Assembly (NCBI RefSeq): GCF_004117055.1
Contig: NZ_CP026363.1
Coordinates: 3,030,001 to 3,094,000 of the forward strand
From: Brevibacillus agri
GTDB lineage: Bacteria > Bacillota > Bacilli > Brevibacillales > Brevibacillaceae
Reading direction: 5' to 3'
DNA length: 64,000 bases
Within the stretch, counting starts at the first letter, position 1; the number at the start of each line of letters is the position of its first letter. A program made the position numbers and the translations under genes. Below are positions 44,001 through 49,264 of the stretch, piece by piece. The notes under the pieces are model-generated. The model searched no databases and was not told the DNA's origin. It saw only the letters and a program-made list of their open reading frames with translations.

Positions 44001-45554
44001 ACGATTGGCCGACCGCTTGCGAACGTACACGTCTACATCGTGGACGACGGGCATCACCTGCAGCCGGTTGGCGTGGTCGGCGAGCTATGCATCGGCGGAG
44101 CCGGGCTTGCCCGCGGCTATTGGAACAAGCCGGAGCTGACCGCAGAGAAGTTTGTCGAAAATCCGTTTTGCCCGGGCGAGCGCATGTACAAAACAGGCGA
44201 CCTGGTGAAATGGCGGCCAGACGGCACGATTGAATACATCGGCCGTGCAGACGAACAGGTCAAGGTGCGAGGGTATCGCATCGAAATCGGGGAGATCGAG
44301 AGTGCCGTCCTCGCTTACCAAGGCATCGATCAAGCAGTCGTCGTCGCCCGTGACGATGACGCCGCTTATGGCCCATACCTTTGCGCCTATGTCGTCGCCG
44401 CAGCAGAAGTGTCCGTATCCGGCTTGCGAAGCCATCTGGCCAAAGAGCTGCCTGCTTACATGGTGCCGAGCTATTTCGTCCAACTGGAGCAACTGCCGCA
44501 CTCCGCAAACGGAAAAGTAGATCGCAAAGCATTGCCGAAACCGCAACAGTCGGATGCGACTACACGCGAGTACGTGGCGCCGAAAAATGCGACCGAACAG
44601 CAACTGGCATCCATTTGGCAAGAAGTATTGGGCGTAGAGCCAATCGGCATCACGGACGATTTCTTTGAACTGGGCGGCCATTCCTTAAAAGCTACGCTGT
44701 TGATTGCCAAAGTGTATGCGTACATGCAGATCGAGCTGCCGCTGAACCTCATCTTCCAACATCCGACGGTAGAAAAGGTAGCCGATTTCATCACGCACAA
44801 ACGCTTTGAAACGCGGTACGGCAAAGCCATTTTGCTGAATGAGCAAACGGGCAGAAACGTCTTCTGCTTCACGCCAATCGGGGCCCAGAGCGTGTATTAC
44901 CAGAAGCTTGCCGCAGAAACTCACGGTGTCTCCCTGTACAGCTTTGATTTCATCCAGGAAGACGACCGGATGGAGCAGTATATCGAGGCGATCACCGCGA
45001 TTGATCCAGACGGGCCGTACACGCTCATGGGCTATTCCTCCGGAGGCAATCTGGCCTTTGAGCTTGCAAAAGAACTGGAGAAACGCGGCCATGTCGTAAC
45101 CGATCTCATCCTGTTCGACTCGTACTGGAAAGACAAGGCGATCGAGCGGACTGTCGCGGAAACGGAAAACGACATTGCCCAGTTGTTCGCTGAGATCGGC
45201 GAAAACACCGAGATGTTCAACATGACCGAAGAAGATTTCCAACTGTACGCGGCCAACGAGTTTGTGAAGCAAAGCTTCGTCCGCAAAACGGTCAGCTATG
45301 TCATGTTCCATAACGAACTGGTGAACACCGGAATGACGAATGCCGCGATCCACCTCATCCAATCGGAGCTGGAGGCGGACGAGGACGCTCCGGTGGCAGC
45401 CGAATGGAACGAAGCTGCCTGGGCAAAAGCGACGAAACGGCTGATGACGTACAACGGGTACGGCATCCACGCGCATATGTTGGCAGGCCGCTACGTGTCG
45501 CAAAATGCCGCGATCTTCCAAAACATCCTGCAGGAACTGTTCATCCTGAAATAA
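26100..45554 (+). CDS. tycC: tyrocidine synthetase 3, six modules plus TE (Asn-Gln-Tyr-Val-Orn-Leu)
   Basis: 6484 residues from ATG 26100 (GAGGTG at 26090-26095). Six C-A-T modules of about 1035 residues with carrier serines at 1000, 2035, 3073, 4108, 5152 and 6195, then a thioesterase (GYSSGG, Ser6313) that cyclises the decapeptide. Pocket residues by eye: 1 D-L-T-K-I-G-E-V-G-K (Asn); 2 D-A-W-Q-F-G-L-I-D-K (Gln); 3 D-A-L-T-T-G-E-V-V-K (Tyr, aromatic); 4 D-A-F-W-I-G-G-T-F-K (Val); 5 D-V-G-E-I-G-S-I-D-K (Orn); 6 D-G-A-Y-T-G-E-V-V-K (Leu). All six condensation motifs are intact: HHIIVDG, HHIISDG, HHIVADG, HHIISDG, HHIISDG, HHSISDG. No epimerisation domain, as expected for residues 5-10. The N terminus MKKQENIAKIYPLTPLQE accepts from TycB. 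Order and codes match tyrocidine. Confidence 0.98.
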   Translation: MKKQENIAKIYPLTPLQEGMLFHAVKDTGSSAYCLQMSATIEGDFHLPLFEQSLNKLVENYEVLRTVFVYQNLQRPRQVVLKERKVAVAFENIAHLPTFEQNEYITAYKNQHHTFDLTKDSLMKAAIFQTGENKYQFVWAFHHIIVDGWTLGVLLQKLLAYYAALRNGEPIPREATKPYSEYIKWLDKQNKEAALTYWQNYLAGYDHQADFPKKKHSAEAGRYEHVESMFAIAPEQTQQLMQIANQNQATMSSVFQALWGILASKYKNADDVVFGSVVSGRPPQIPGIESMVGLFINTIPTRVQTNRQQSFSELLQTVQKQALASAAYDFAPLYEIQSTTVLKQALIDHLVTFENYPDHSMKHLEDSLGFQLTVESGEEQTSYDLNVVVALAPSNELYVKLSYNAAVYEPSFVNRIEGHLRTVIEQVIRNPHVRLHEIGIITEEEKQQLLVAYNDTAADYPRDKTIFALIAEQATRTPTKIAAVCGDDSLTYQELMERSAQLAKALRDRGIGRGSIVSIMAEHSLELIVAIMAVLQSGGAYLPIDPEYPLDRIQYLLDDSQTTILFTQSHLQPNIQFAGSILYLDDPSLYAGDSTPFAAESKPDDLAYMIYTSGSTGNPKGAMITHQGLVNYIWWANKVYVQGEAVDFPLYSSISFDLTVTSIFTPLLSGNTIYVYRGADKVQLILDIIRDNKVGIIKLTPTHLKLIEDVDGKASSIRRFIVGGENLPTKLAKQIYDHFGQDVQIFNEYGPTETVVGCMIYLYDPQKTTQESVPIGVPADNVQLYLLDASMQPVPVGSLGEMYISGDGVAKGYFNRPELTEEKFIDNPFRPGTKMYRTGDLAKWLPDGNMEYAGRIDHQVKIRGHRIEMGEIETRLTQHESVKEAVVIADKDESGQNVLYAYFVSEQELTVAELRTFLGSTLPSYMIPSFFIRLAEIPLTANGKVERKKLPKPDGAVVTGTAYVAAQNDIEAKLAEIWQQVLGMSQVGIHDDFFDLGGHSLKAMTVISQVAKALEVDLPIKALFEHPTIAELARFLSQSEKSKHTAIQPVEAQEFYPVSSAQKRMYILQQFEGSGISYNISGAILLEGKLDYARFASAIQQLAERHEALRTSFHRIEPVQKVHAKVEVPLFMLESTEDKAENIMREFVRPFDLGVAPLVRTGLVKLGTDRHLFLLDMHHIISDGVSSQIWLREFAELYKGAELPPLALQYKDFAAWQNEWFQTDAYKQQEQHWLNAFADEIPLLNLPTDYPRPSLQSFEGDLVLFAAGKERLERLQQVAAETGTTLYMVLLAAYNVLLSKYTGQEDIIVGTPVAGRSHVDVEQIMGIFVNTLAMRNQPASSKTFAQFLQEVKRNALAAYDHQDYPFEELVEKLAIQRDISRNPLFDTMFSLESASQKTLAIDRLTVSPYELFNKISKFDLVLNASESPADIQFQLTFATRLFKKETVQRMAEHYLEILRAISERPTVKLADIDMMTEAEKRALLLNVNDTFVERTTAMALHQFVEEQAARTPDEVAVAYEGHALTYRELNARANQLARLLRSQGTRPGTLIGIMVDRSPGMVVGMLAVLKAGGAYTPIDPSYPAERIRYMLRDSEAPILLTQRHLQETVAYAGAIIDVDEEAIYTGDDTNLDNVAGQDDLAYVIYTSGSTGKPKGVMISHQAICNHMLWMRETFPLTTEDAVLQKTPFSFDASVWEFYLPLMTGARLVLAKPDGHRDIAYMTRLICEQNITTLQMVPSLLDLVMTDPGWSACTSLQRVFCGGEALTPALVSRFYETQQARLINLYGPTEATIDATYWLCPRQQEYSVIPIGKPIDNVRLYVVNASNQLQPVGVAGELCIAGDGLARGYWQREELTQASFVDNPFEPGGRMYRTGDMVRYLPDGEIEYVGRIDHQVKIRGHRIELGEIEAKLLQHEAVKAAVVIARQDGNGQNSLSAYVVAKQDIQTAELRTYLSAALPAYMVPSAFVFLEQLPLSANGKVDRQALPQPEDAAAADSMYVAPRNELEAKLAQMWESVLGVERIGVHDHFFELGGHSLKAMNVIALIQRTFQAEVPLKALFESPTIASFAPIVAAASKGANTAIQPVEKQEYYPVSAAQKRMYILQQMEGAGISYNMPGFLYLDGKLDTERLQQALNRLVQRHESLRTSFHSVQGETVQRVHEDVELAISFGEATEAEIRQIAERFIQPFDLGTAPLWRAGLIKLAPERHLFMLDLHHIVADGVSIGLLIQEFARLYRGEELPELRIQYKDFAKWQNDWFQTDEFAAQEAYWIDRFAEDIPVLNLPTDYPRPSVKSFAGDRFVFGSGTALQKELHQLAHKTGTTLYMVLLAAYNVLLSKYSGQEDIVVGAPTAGRSHAETKSIVGMFVNTLALRNEPAGDKAFHSFLAEVKANTLKAFEHQDYPLDELVDKLNIQRDLSRNPLFDTVFILQNMEQKPFAMERLTVTPYATEVKQAKFDLSLEAYEENAEIVFSLDYCTKLFSRETMKNVAAHFLQILRVVAANPEVLLSEIAMLTAEEKQRLLVDFNDTHKDFPQDKTLSALFEEQAEKTPQATAVEIGEQQLSYRELNERANQLAATLRERGVKPDQTVGIMVNRSVEMAVGILAILKAGGAYVPIDPEYPEERIAYMLADCEARLVLAQKHLGPKLGSGVSAECLYVDDESAYSAQRANLQPIHTASDLAYIIYTSGTTGKPKGVMVEHRGIVNSVLWKKAEYKLTVGDRSLLSLSFAFDAFVLSFFAPVLSGATVVLAQEEEAKDPVALKKRIAASRCTLMTGVPSLFQAILECSTSADLRPLQTVTLGGEKITAPLVEKSKQLNPDLVIVNEYGPTESSVVATSLRIVDTDAAITIGRPIANTSLYIVDKFHQLQPIGVIGEICIGGLGLARGYWNKPTLTDEKFVPHPFAAGERMYKTGDLGKWLPDGTIEFVGRIDEQVKVRGYRIEIGEIESVLLAVEKLTAAVVVVHEDQLGQPSLAAYFTATEKLEVAKLWSLLAQRLPSYMIPAYFVQLDQLPLTPNGKIDKKALPKPEGKPVTGAEYAAPTNAVERKLAEIWERVLGMSGIGILDNFFQLGGHSLKAMAVAAQVHREYQVELPLKVLFAQPTIKELAQYVATSGKEAYVPIQPAPLQEYYPVSSAQKRMYVLRQFADTGTVYNMPSALYIEGDLDVERFAAAIDRLVERHESLRTSFHTVNGEPVQRVHEHVELHVQYGELTEEQVAPTVASFVQPFDLVKAPLWRVGLFKLEAKRHLFLMDMHHIISDGVSAGIIVEEFSKLYRGEALPALSVHYKDFALWQSELFQTDVYRKHEDYWLHAFSGDIPVLDLPADFSRPLAQSFEGDCVSFQADKPLMDALSKLAQENQSTLFMVLLAAYNVLLAKYSGQEDIVVGTPIAGRSHADVENVLGMFVNTLALRNYPAKAKQFQAFLEEVKQNTLQAYAHQDYPFEALVEKLDIRRDPSRNPLFDTMFILQNLDQKAYELDGLKLEAYPAEAGNAKFDLTLEAHEDEAGIHFALVYSTKLFRRESIERIAGHFLQVLREVVADQTVALQEISLLDEEERQLVTVDFNNTFADYPRDCTIQELFEQQAAKTPEHAAVVMDGKRLTYRELNEKANQIAHVLRRHGVEKDGIVGLLADRSPEMIAGILGILKAGGAYLGLDPEHPSERLSYMLEDGGVKVVLVQRHLLPLVSEGLIPIVLEAASLDQEDSGNPAIVNGARDLAYVMYTSGSTGKPKGVMVEHRNVTRLVMHTNYVQVRETDRMVQTGAIGFDAMTFEIFGALLHGASLYVVRKDVLLDAEKLGSFLRANQITTMWLTSPLFNQLSQENPAMFDSLRALIVGGEALSPAHINRVKSALPALEIWNGYGPTENTTFSTCYLIEKHFAEQIPIGKPIANSTAYIVDGNNQPQPIGVPGELCVGGDGVARGYLNKPDLTAEKFVPNPFAPGETMYRTGDLARWLADGTIEYLGRIDQQVKIRGYRIELGEIEAVLSQQDNVKEAVVAVIEEGNGQKALCAYFVPEQAVDATELRDALSKQLPGYMVPAYYVQMEKLPLTANGKVDRRALPQPSGERTAGSAFVAPQTETEAKLAQIWQTVLGLPAIGIHDNFFEIGGHSLKAMNVITQVHKTFQVELPLQALFASPTIHELAAYIAESAFEQFETIPPTEPAAYYPVSFAQNRMYILHQFEGSGISYNVPNVLVLEGKLDYDRFAAAIQSLVKRHEALRTSFHSVNGEPLQRVHAEVELPIRMIEATDEQAEALVQELIQPFDLATAPLFRVNLIKLGAERHLFFMDMHHIISDGVSLAVIVEEIASLYEGKQLSDLRIQYKDFAVWQTKLAQSERFQKQEEFWTRTFADEIPLLNLPADYPRPSVQSFDGDTVALGTGQHLLEQLRQLASDTGTTLFMVLLASYHVLLSKYAGQEEIVIGTPIAGRSHADVERIVGMFVNTLALKNTAAGSLSFRAFLADVKQNALHAFEHQDYPFEHLVEKLQVRRDLSRNPLFDTMFSLGLADAAAGQVAGLKLSPYPVNGHIAKFDLSLDAMEKRDELLVQFSYCTKLFAKETIDRLAAHFVQLLQTITADPDIRLAEISVLSQAETKRMLEGFLATKRAYPTDKTFPMLFEEQAEKTPYQIAVVCENEQLTYRELNAKANRLARVLRRKGVKPESTVGILVDRSPYMVIGMLAVLKAGGAFVPIDPDYPLERQAFMLEDSEAKLLLTLQKMNSQVAFPYETIYLDTERVDQEEADNLEHVARPEHAAYIIYTSGTTGKPKGVVIEHRSYANVAFAWKDEYHLDSFPVRLLQMASFAFDVSTGDFARALLTGGQLVICPNEVKMDPASLYEIIRRHEITIFEATPALIMPLMHYIYENKLDISQMKLLILGADSCPAEDFKTLLARFGHTMRIINSYGVTEACIDTSYYEETDVTAIRSGTVPIGKPLPNMTMYVVDAHLNLQPVGVVGELCIGGAGVARGYLNRPELTQEKFVPNPFAPGERLYRTGDLAKWRADGHVEFLGRNDHQVKIRGVRIELGEIETQLRKLDGIAEAVVVAREDHRQEKELCAYVVTDHALDAAELRANLLKELPQAMIPSYFVTLDALPLTANGKVDRRSLPAPDVTMLRTTEYVAPRSVWEDRLARVWEQVLNVPQVGVQDDFFALGGHSLRAMRVIASMHNEYQVDIPLRILFEKPTIQELAAFIEETAKGNVFSIEPAQQQAYYPVSSAQKRMYILDQFEGVGISYNMPSTMLIEGKLDRTRVEAAFQRLIARHDSLRTSFAVVNGEPVQHIHADVPFALAYSEVTEDEARKLVSSLVQPFDLGVAPLMRVSLLKIGEDRHVLLTDMHHSISDGVSSGILLAEWVRLYQGDVLPELRIQYKDFSVWQQAFFQSAAFEKQEAYWLQTFADEIPVLNMPTDFARPGTQSFAGDQYTLQTGKPLAEGLNQLAQATGTTLYMVLLAAYNVLLSKYAGQEDIVVGTPITGRSHADLEPIVGMFVNTLAMRNKPQREKTFSEFLQEVKQNALDAYGHQDYPFEELVEKLAISRDLSRNPLFDTVFTFQNSTEEVVALPACTLTPFMTEETGKHAKFDLTLIATEEKEEITIGVEYSTSLFTRETIERLSRHFLAIAASIVHNPHIRLGDIDMLSLEEKQQILAGFNDTAVNYDLDKTLHQLFEEQVEKTPDQAALLFNGQTLTYRELNERANRLARVLRAKGIGPDRLVAIMAERSPEMVIGILGILKAGGAYVPIDPGYPQERIQYLLADSQAALLLSQAHLLPLLARVSNELPECLELNAEQDAGLGGTNLPPVNQPTDLAYVIYTSGTTGKPKGVMIPHRGIVNCLQWRRDEYGFGPRDRALQVFSFAFDGFVASLFAPLLGGATCVLPREEEAKDPVALKKLIGATEVTHYYGVPSLFQAILDCSAATDFPRLRCVTLGGEKLPVQLVQKTKEKHPAIEINNEYGPTENSVVTTISRSIEAGQAITIGRPLANVHVYIVDDGHHLQPVGVVGELCIGGAGLARGYWNKPELTAEKFVENPFCPGERMYKTGDLVKWRPDGTIEYIGRADEQVKVRGYRIEIGEIESAVLAYQGIDQAVVVARDDDAAYGPYLCAYVVAAAEVSVSGLRSHLAKELPAYMVPSYFVQLEQLPHSANGKVDRKALPKPQQSDATTREYVAPKNATEQQLASIWQEVLGVEPIGITDDFFELGGHSLKATLLIAKVYAYMQIELPLNLIFQHPTVEKVADFITHKRFETRYGKAILLNEQTGRNVFCFTPIGAQSVYYQKLAAETHGVSLYSFDFIQEDDRMEQYIEAITAIDPDGPYTLMGYSSGGNLAFELAKELEKRGHVVTDLILFDSYWKDKAIERTVAETENDIAQLFAEIGENTEMFNMTEEDFQLYAANEFVKQSFVRKTVSYVMFHNELVNTGMTNAAIHLIQSELEADEDAPVAAEWNEAAWAKATKRLMTYNGYGIHAHMLAGRYVSQNAAIFQNILQELFILK

Positions 45555-45571
45555 GACGGCAACCGAGTGAG

Positions 45572-45608
45572 GATTCCCCTTGGGAGAAAGCTTTTCCGGG
45601 GGGAATCC
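45572..45608 (+). promoter_or_regulatory. long hairpin without U-tract between tycC and tycD
   Basis: GGATTCCCC (45572-45580) pairs with GGGGAATCC (45600-45608). The interior continues through T-G wobbles into GGGAGAAA/TTTTCC, giving a stem of about 16 pairs. No T run follows. It sits 17 nt after the tycC stop and could separate the stability or level of synthetase and transporter mRNA. Confidence 0.7.
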
Positions 45609-45638
45609 ATCCCTAACATCTTTGGAGAGGAGCCGCAC

Positions 45639-47420
45639 ATGATTTTTCCCAAGCAAGATCCCCACGCAAGGAGCACCTCCGCGTTTGGCTGGGCATTGTC
45701 GTTTGTCAAGCCTTACCGGATCTGGGTTGTGATCTGCATCGTTGCTTCGGTGCTCGTGGCGGTGGCAGACATTTGGATGGGCATCCTGATTCAAAGCATG
45801 GTCGAACATACAAACGACTTTGACAAGCTGGTCAGCATCGCCCTCATCATTTTTTGTCTCACCATCGTCGGTTTTCTCGCAAAATATTTCATTACGTACG
45901 CAGCAGCCCGATTCAGCGCAAGAGCCATGCGGGATTTGAAAAACAAAATCGCTGCTCATCTCGAAAAAGTCCCCATGTCCACGATGGATCAATACCATTC
46001 AGGCGATCTCGTCTCTCGCCTGACAAGCGATGCGCAACTCTTGCAAAGTTTTTTGCAGCAACATTTTTTCCAACTGTTTTACTTGCCGGTCGTGTTTGCC
46101 GGGGCACTGGCCCTGCTGCTGTCGATCCATTGGAAGCTGATTCTTTTCAGCGTCGCGATCCTGCCTGTTGCAATCGCGGTCACAGGGCGGATGAGCAGAC
46201 CACTGCAAAAGTACGCCGAGCGGATGCAGGAGCATTTGGGGCAAACCAACGCCATTGCCCAGGACACGTTGTCCGGGATTCACATGGTGAAAGCTTTTCA
46301 ACTGGAAGACGTGATGTACCGCAAATACGCAGCGGGGATGAAACAAGTGCTGCACAACGGGATACAGGCGGAAAAAAAGCGAGCTTTTATGACCGCCCCC
46401 GGCATTTTGCTGTTTTCGGCCCCGATCCTGTTTTTTGTCGCCTACGGCGGTTACTTGATCCAGACAGGGGAATTGAGCCTCGGCAGCCTGGTCATTTTCA
46501 GCTATTTGCTTCACTTTATTATCGAGCCGCTGTCTCTTGCCCCCGTGCTGTTTGCCCAAGTCCAGGAAACGTCCGGAGCAGCCAAGCGTCTGCAAGAAAT
46601 TTTTTTGCAGCCTGTGGAGCCAGACGATCAGCCAGCCATTCGCATCAATCCACAAGCGGTTCCGGTCGAGTTCGAGAGCGTCACGTTTGCCTATGACACG
46701 ACGAACATCGTGGAGGACGTCAGCTTTGCGCTCCCCCGCAACAAAACGGTTGCGCTGGTCGGCTCCAGCGGCAGCGGAAAGAGCACCATTCTGAAATTGC
46801 TGTGCGGGTTTTACCAACTCGAAGCGGGCAACGGGTGCGTGAAAATGTTCGGGCATTCCTTGCACGACTGGAATACGGCACAGATGCGCAGCTATTTGTC
46901 CCTCGTCTCGCAGGACACGACGCTTTTTCCGGTGTCGATTGCGGAAAACATCTCGTACGGCCGGATTCATGCGACGCGAGACGAGATCATTGCTGCGGCC
47001 AAAGCAGCCAATGCGCATGATTTCATCATGGAGCTTCCCCACGGTTATGAAACAAAAGTGGGGGAACGCGGCTCTCGCCTGTCTGGCGGACAAAAACAGC
47101 GTATCGCTATTGCCCGGGCGATTTTAAAGGATGCGCCAATTTTGTTGCTGGATGAGCCGACGTCCGCTCTCGATACCGAGTCGGAGGCGCTCGTCCAGGA
47201 AGCGCTGGAAAATGTGATGCGCGATCGGACGGTGCTGGTCATTGCCCATCGCCTCTCCACGATCAAAGACGCGGATGAAGTGCTCGTCCTCGAACATGGC
47301 CGAATCGTCGAAAGAGGCACGCACTACGAATTGCTTGCCCAAGGCGGCGTGTACACCCGCTTGTATCAAAAACAGTTTGCCACAGAGGAGCAACGAGCGC
47401 TGGCAGCGGAGGGGATATAG
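45639..47420 (+). CDS. tycD: ABC transporter half (TMD-NBD)
   Basis: 593 residues from ATG 45639 with GGAGAGGAG at 45624-45632; an earlier in-frame start has no ribosome site. The N-terminal half is a six-helix exporter membrane domain (for example RIWVVICIVASVLVAV and LISIALIIFCL-like segments); the C-terminal half is an ATP-binding domain with Walker A GSSGSGKST near 374, signature LSGGQKQR near 481, Walker B ILLLDEPTSALD near 500 and the H-loop VIAHRLST. It is a half-transporter that probably pairs with TycE to export tyrocidine or to protect the producer. It ends two bases before the tycE start, so the two are translationally linked. Confidence 0.95.
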   Translation: MIFPKQDPHARSTSAFGWALSFVKPYRIWVVICIVASVLVAVADIWMGILIQSMVEHTNDFDKLVSIALIIFCLTIVGFLAKYFITYAAARFSARAMRDLKNKIAAHLEKVPMSTMDQYHSGDLVSRLTSDAQLLQSFLQQHFFQLFYLPVVFAGALALLLSIHWKLILFSVAILPVAIAVTGRMSRPLQKYAERMQEHLGQTNAIAQDTLSGIHMVKAFQLEDVMYRKYAAGMKQVLHNGIQAEKKRAFMTAPGILLFSAPILFFVAYGGYLIQTGELSLGSLVIFSYLLHFIIEPLSLAPVLFAQVQETSGAAKRLQEIFLQPVEPDDQPAIRINPQAVPVEFESVTFAYDTTNIVEDVSFALPRNKTVALVGSSGSGKSTILKLLCGFYQLEAGNGCVKMFGHSLHDWNTAQMRSYLSLVSQDTTLFPVSIAENISYGRIHATRDEIIAAAKAANAHDFIMELPHGYETKVGERGSRLSGGQKQRIAIARAILKDAPILLLDEPTSALDTESEALVQEALENVMRDRTVLVIAHRLSTIKDADEVLVLEHGRIVERGTHYELLAQGGVYTRLYQKQFATEEQRALAAEGI

Positions 47421-47422
47421 GA

Positions 47423-49210
47423 ATGTTCATCCAAAAGTTGGGGCAGGAGCTTCTTCAACTGCTGTCGTTGATGAAAGCCAAAAAGCGCGCGTATTTTTTG
47501 GGGCTTTTGGGCGATGGAATCGGGCAAGCCTCGGTTTTGGTCGCGTTGCCATTTGTGTTTAAGGACTTGACCGATTTTGCGCATACAAAAGACCCGGCCC
47601 TGCTCACCAGAGCGATTGTCACCATCGCCGCGATGTTTTTGTTGTTCAGTCTCCTGTCGCCCTTTTTTAGCTACATCTATCGGCGCTGCGTTCGCGAGCT
47701 GATTGCCGACATCCGGCTGCTTGTCTTTCAGCGTTTGAGCCGATTGCCGTTTGCCTATTATGAACAGCACCATTCGGGCGATACGATGTCGCGGCTGGGC
47801 AACGATGTCCAACTGATGGAGCGGGCGTACGGAGAGCAATTGAAAACGCTGTGCATCATTTTGTTGTCACTGATCGGGTCTATCATCGGGATGTTTGCCC
47901 TGGATGGAAAAATCGCTACGGTGCTTTTGCTCGTAAGCACGTTGACCTTGTACGTGAATGCGCAGTTTGCCAAGTCCGTGCGGCGCATCGGCGACCAGTT
48001 GCAGCAGCAGTTGGGGATCGGAACCGAACGGCTGAGCGATTTTTTGGCAGGCTTGCCCGTCGTCAAAATGTTTCATTTACATAACGTCGTGACTGCCCGC
48101 TATACGAAAGCCAATGAAGAAGTGGCTTCGTCGGCCATCAAGCAAGGGCATAAGCACGCGCTGCTGGAAGGGACCAACTTTTTCATCCAGTTTGTCAGCT
48201 TCGGCGGAATGCTTGTGGTTGGCATCATGCTGGTCGCCAAACAAATGATCGGACTCGGCGTACTGGTCGCCATGATTCAGCAGCAAATGCTTGTGACACT
48301 GGCCTTTTTGCAGCTCGGTCATGTCATCACTACGTTGCAAGGCTCGCTCGCGGGCGCTTCGCGGATCGTCGGGTTTCTCCAGGAGCCGCTCGAACCGGAC
48401 CAGTACCCGCTCCGTTTCGCCCACGCCGATGATAGCGACAGCATGCTGAAAATGGAGCAGGTCGTCTTCGGATACACCGCCGACACAAAAGTGCTCGATG
48501 GAGTATCGCTGCACATCGGACGCGGCCAAATGGCTGCGCTCGTCGGGACGAGCGGCGGCGGCAAAAGTACGGTCATGAAGCTTTTGCTAGGCTATTACCC
48601 GCCTGCAGCCGGCTCGCTTTTTCTGATGGGAAAACCGCTCGGACAATACTCGATTGCCGAACTGAGAAGCCTGGTTGCCTACGTGCCGCAGGACGCCTTT
48701 TTGTTCGAAGGGACGATTGCAGAAAACATCCGCTACGGTTGCCAGGACGCCACGGAAGAAGATGTCGTGAGAGCGTGCAAAGCGGCCTACGCTCACGATT
48801 TCATCCTGGAGCTGCCGGACGGATATCAGACGAGAACGGGCGAGCGGGGTGCGAAGCTGTCGGGGGGACAGCGTCAGCGCATCGCGATTGCCAGAGCGAT
48901 CCTGAAAAATGCGCCGATTTTGTTGCTCGATGAAGCAACCTCTGCGCTGGATGCGGAATCGGAGTATTGGGTGCAGCAAGCATTGGCGGCTCTCATGCAG
49001 GAAAAAACGGTTCTGGTCATCGCGCATCGCCTGTCGACCGTCGAGCATGCGGACATCATTTACGTGCTGCACGAAGGAAAAGTCGTGGAACAGGGGCGGC
49101 ATGCGGAGTTGCTCGCTCAAAACGGTTTGTACGCCAGCATGTATGAAGTCCAGCAGCGAAAAGACCTACCTGCGCGCGAATGGTCACAGAGCAGCGCCGG
49201 CCTCGCATAG
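47423..49210 (+). CDS. tycE: ABC transporter half (TMD-NBD), partner of TycD
   Basis: 595 residues from ATG 47423, ribosome site GGAGGGG (47408-47414) lying inside the end of tycD. Same layout as TycD: membrane domain to about residue 310, then Walker A GTSGGGKST near 374, signature LSGGQRQR, Walker B ILLLDEATSALDAES and VIAHRLSTVEHADI. Similar length and tight coupling suggest a TycD-TycE heterodimer. Transport of tyrocidine is inferred from operon membership; no substrate motif is visible. Confidence 0.95.
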   Translation: MFIQKLGQELLQLLSLMKAKKRAYFLGLLGDGIGQASVLVALPFVFKDLTDFAHTKDPALLTRAIVTIAAMFLLFSLLSPFFSYIYRRCVRELIADIRLLVFQRLSRLPFAYYEQHHSGDTMSRLGNDVQLMERAYGEQLKTLCIILLSLIGSIIGMFALDGKIATVLLLVSTLTLYVNAQFAKSVRRIGDQLQQQLGIGTERLSDFLAGLPVVKMFHLHNVVTARYTKANEEVASSAIKQGHKHALLEGTNFFIQFVSFGGMLVVGIMLVAKQMIGLGVLVAMIQQQMLVTLAFLQLGHVITTLQGSLAGASRIVGFLQEPLEPDQYPLRFAHADDSDSMLKMEQVVFGYTADTKVLDGVSLHIGRGQMAALVGTSGGGKSTVMKLLLGYYPPAAGSLFLMGKPLGQYSIAELRSLVAYVPQDAFLFEGTIAENIRYGCQDATEEDVVRACKAAYAHDFILELPDGYQTRTGERGAKLSGGQRQRIAIARAILKNAPILLLDEATSALDAESEYWVQQALAALMQEKTVLVIAHRLSTVEHADIIYVLHEGKVVEQGRHAELLAQNGLYASMYEVQQRKDLPAREWSQSSAGLA

Positions 49211-49264
49211 CCGTGTTTGGCAACGGGCTACGCTTTTAGGAATCAGGAAAGATGGGGGAAAGAG

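Noticed and set aside
11863..45554. Extensive internal similarity between NRPS modules that could be called repeats.
   Set aside because: It is explained by the modular C-A-T domain structure and is not an independent repeat feature.
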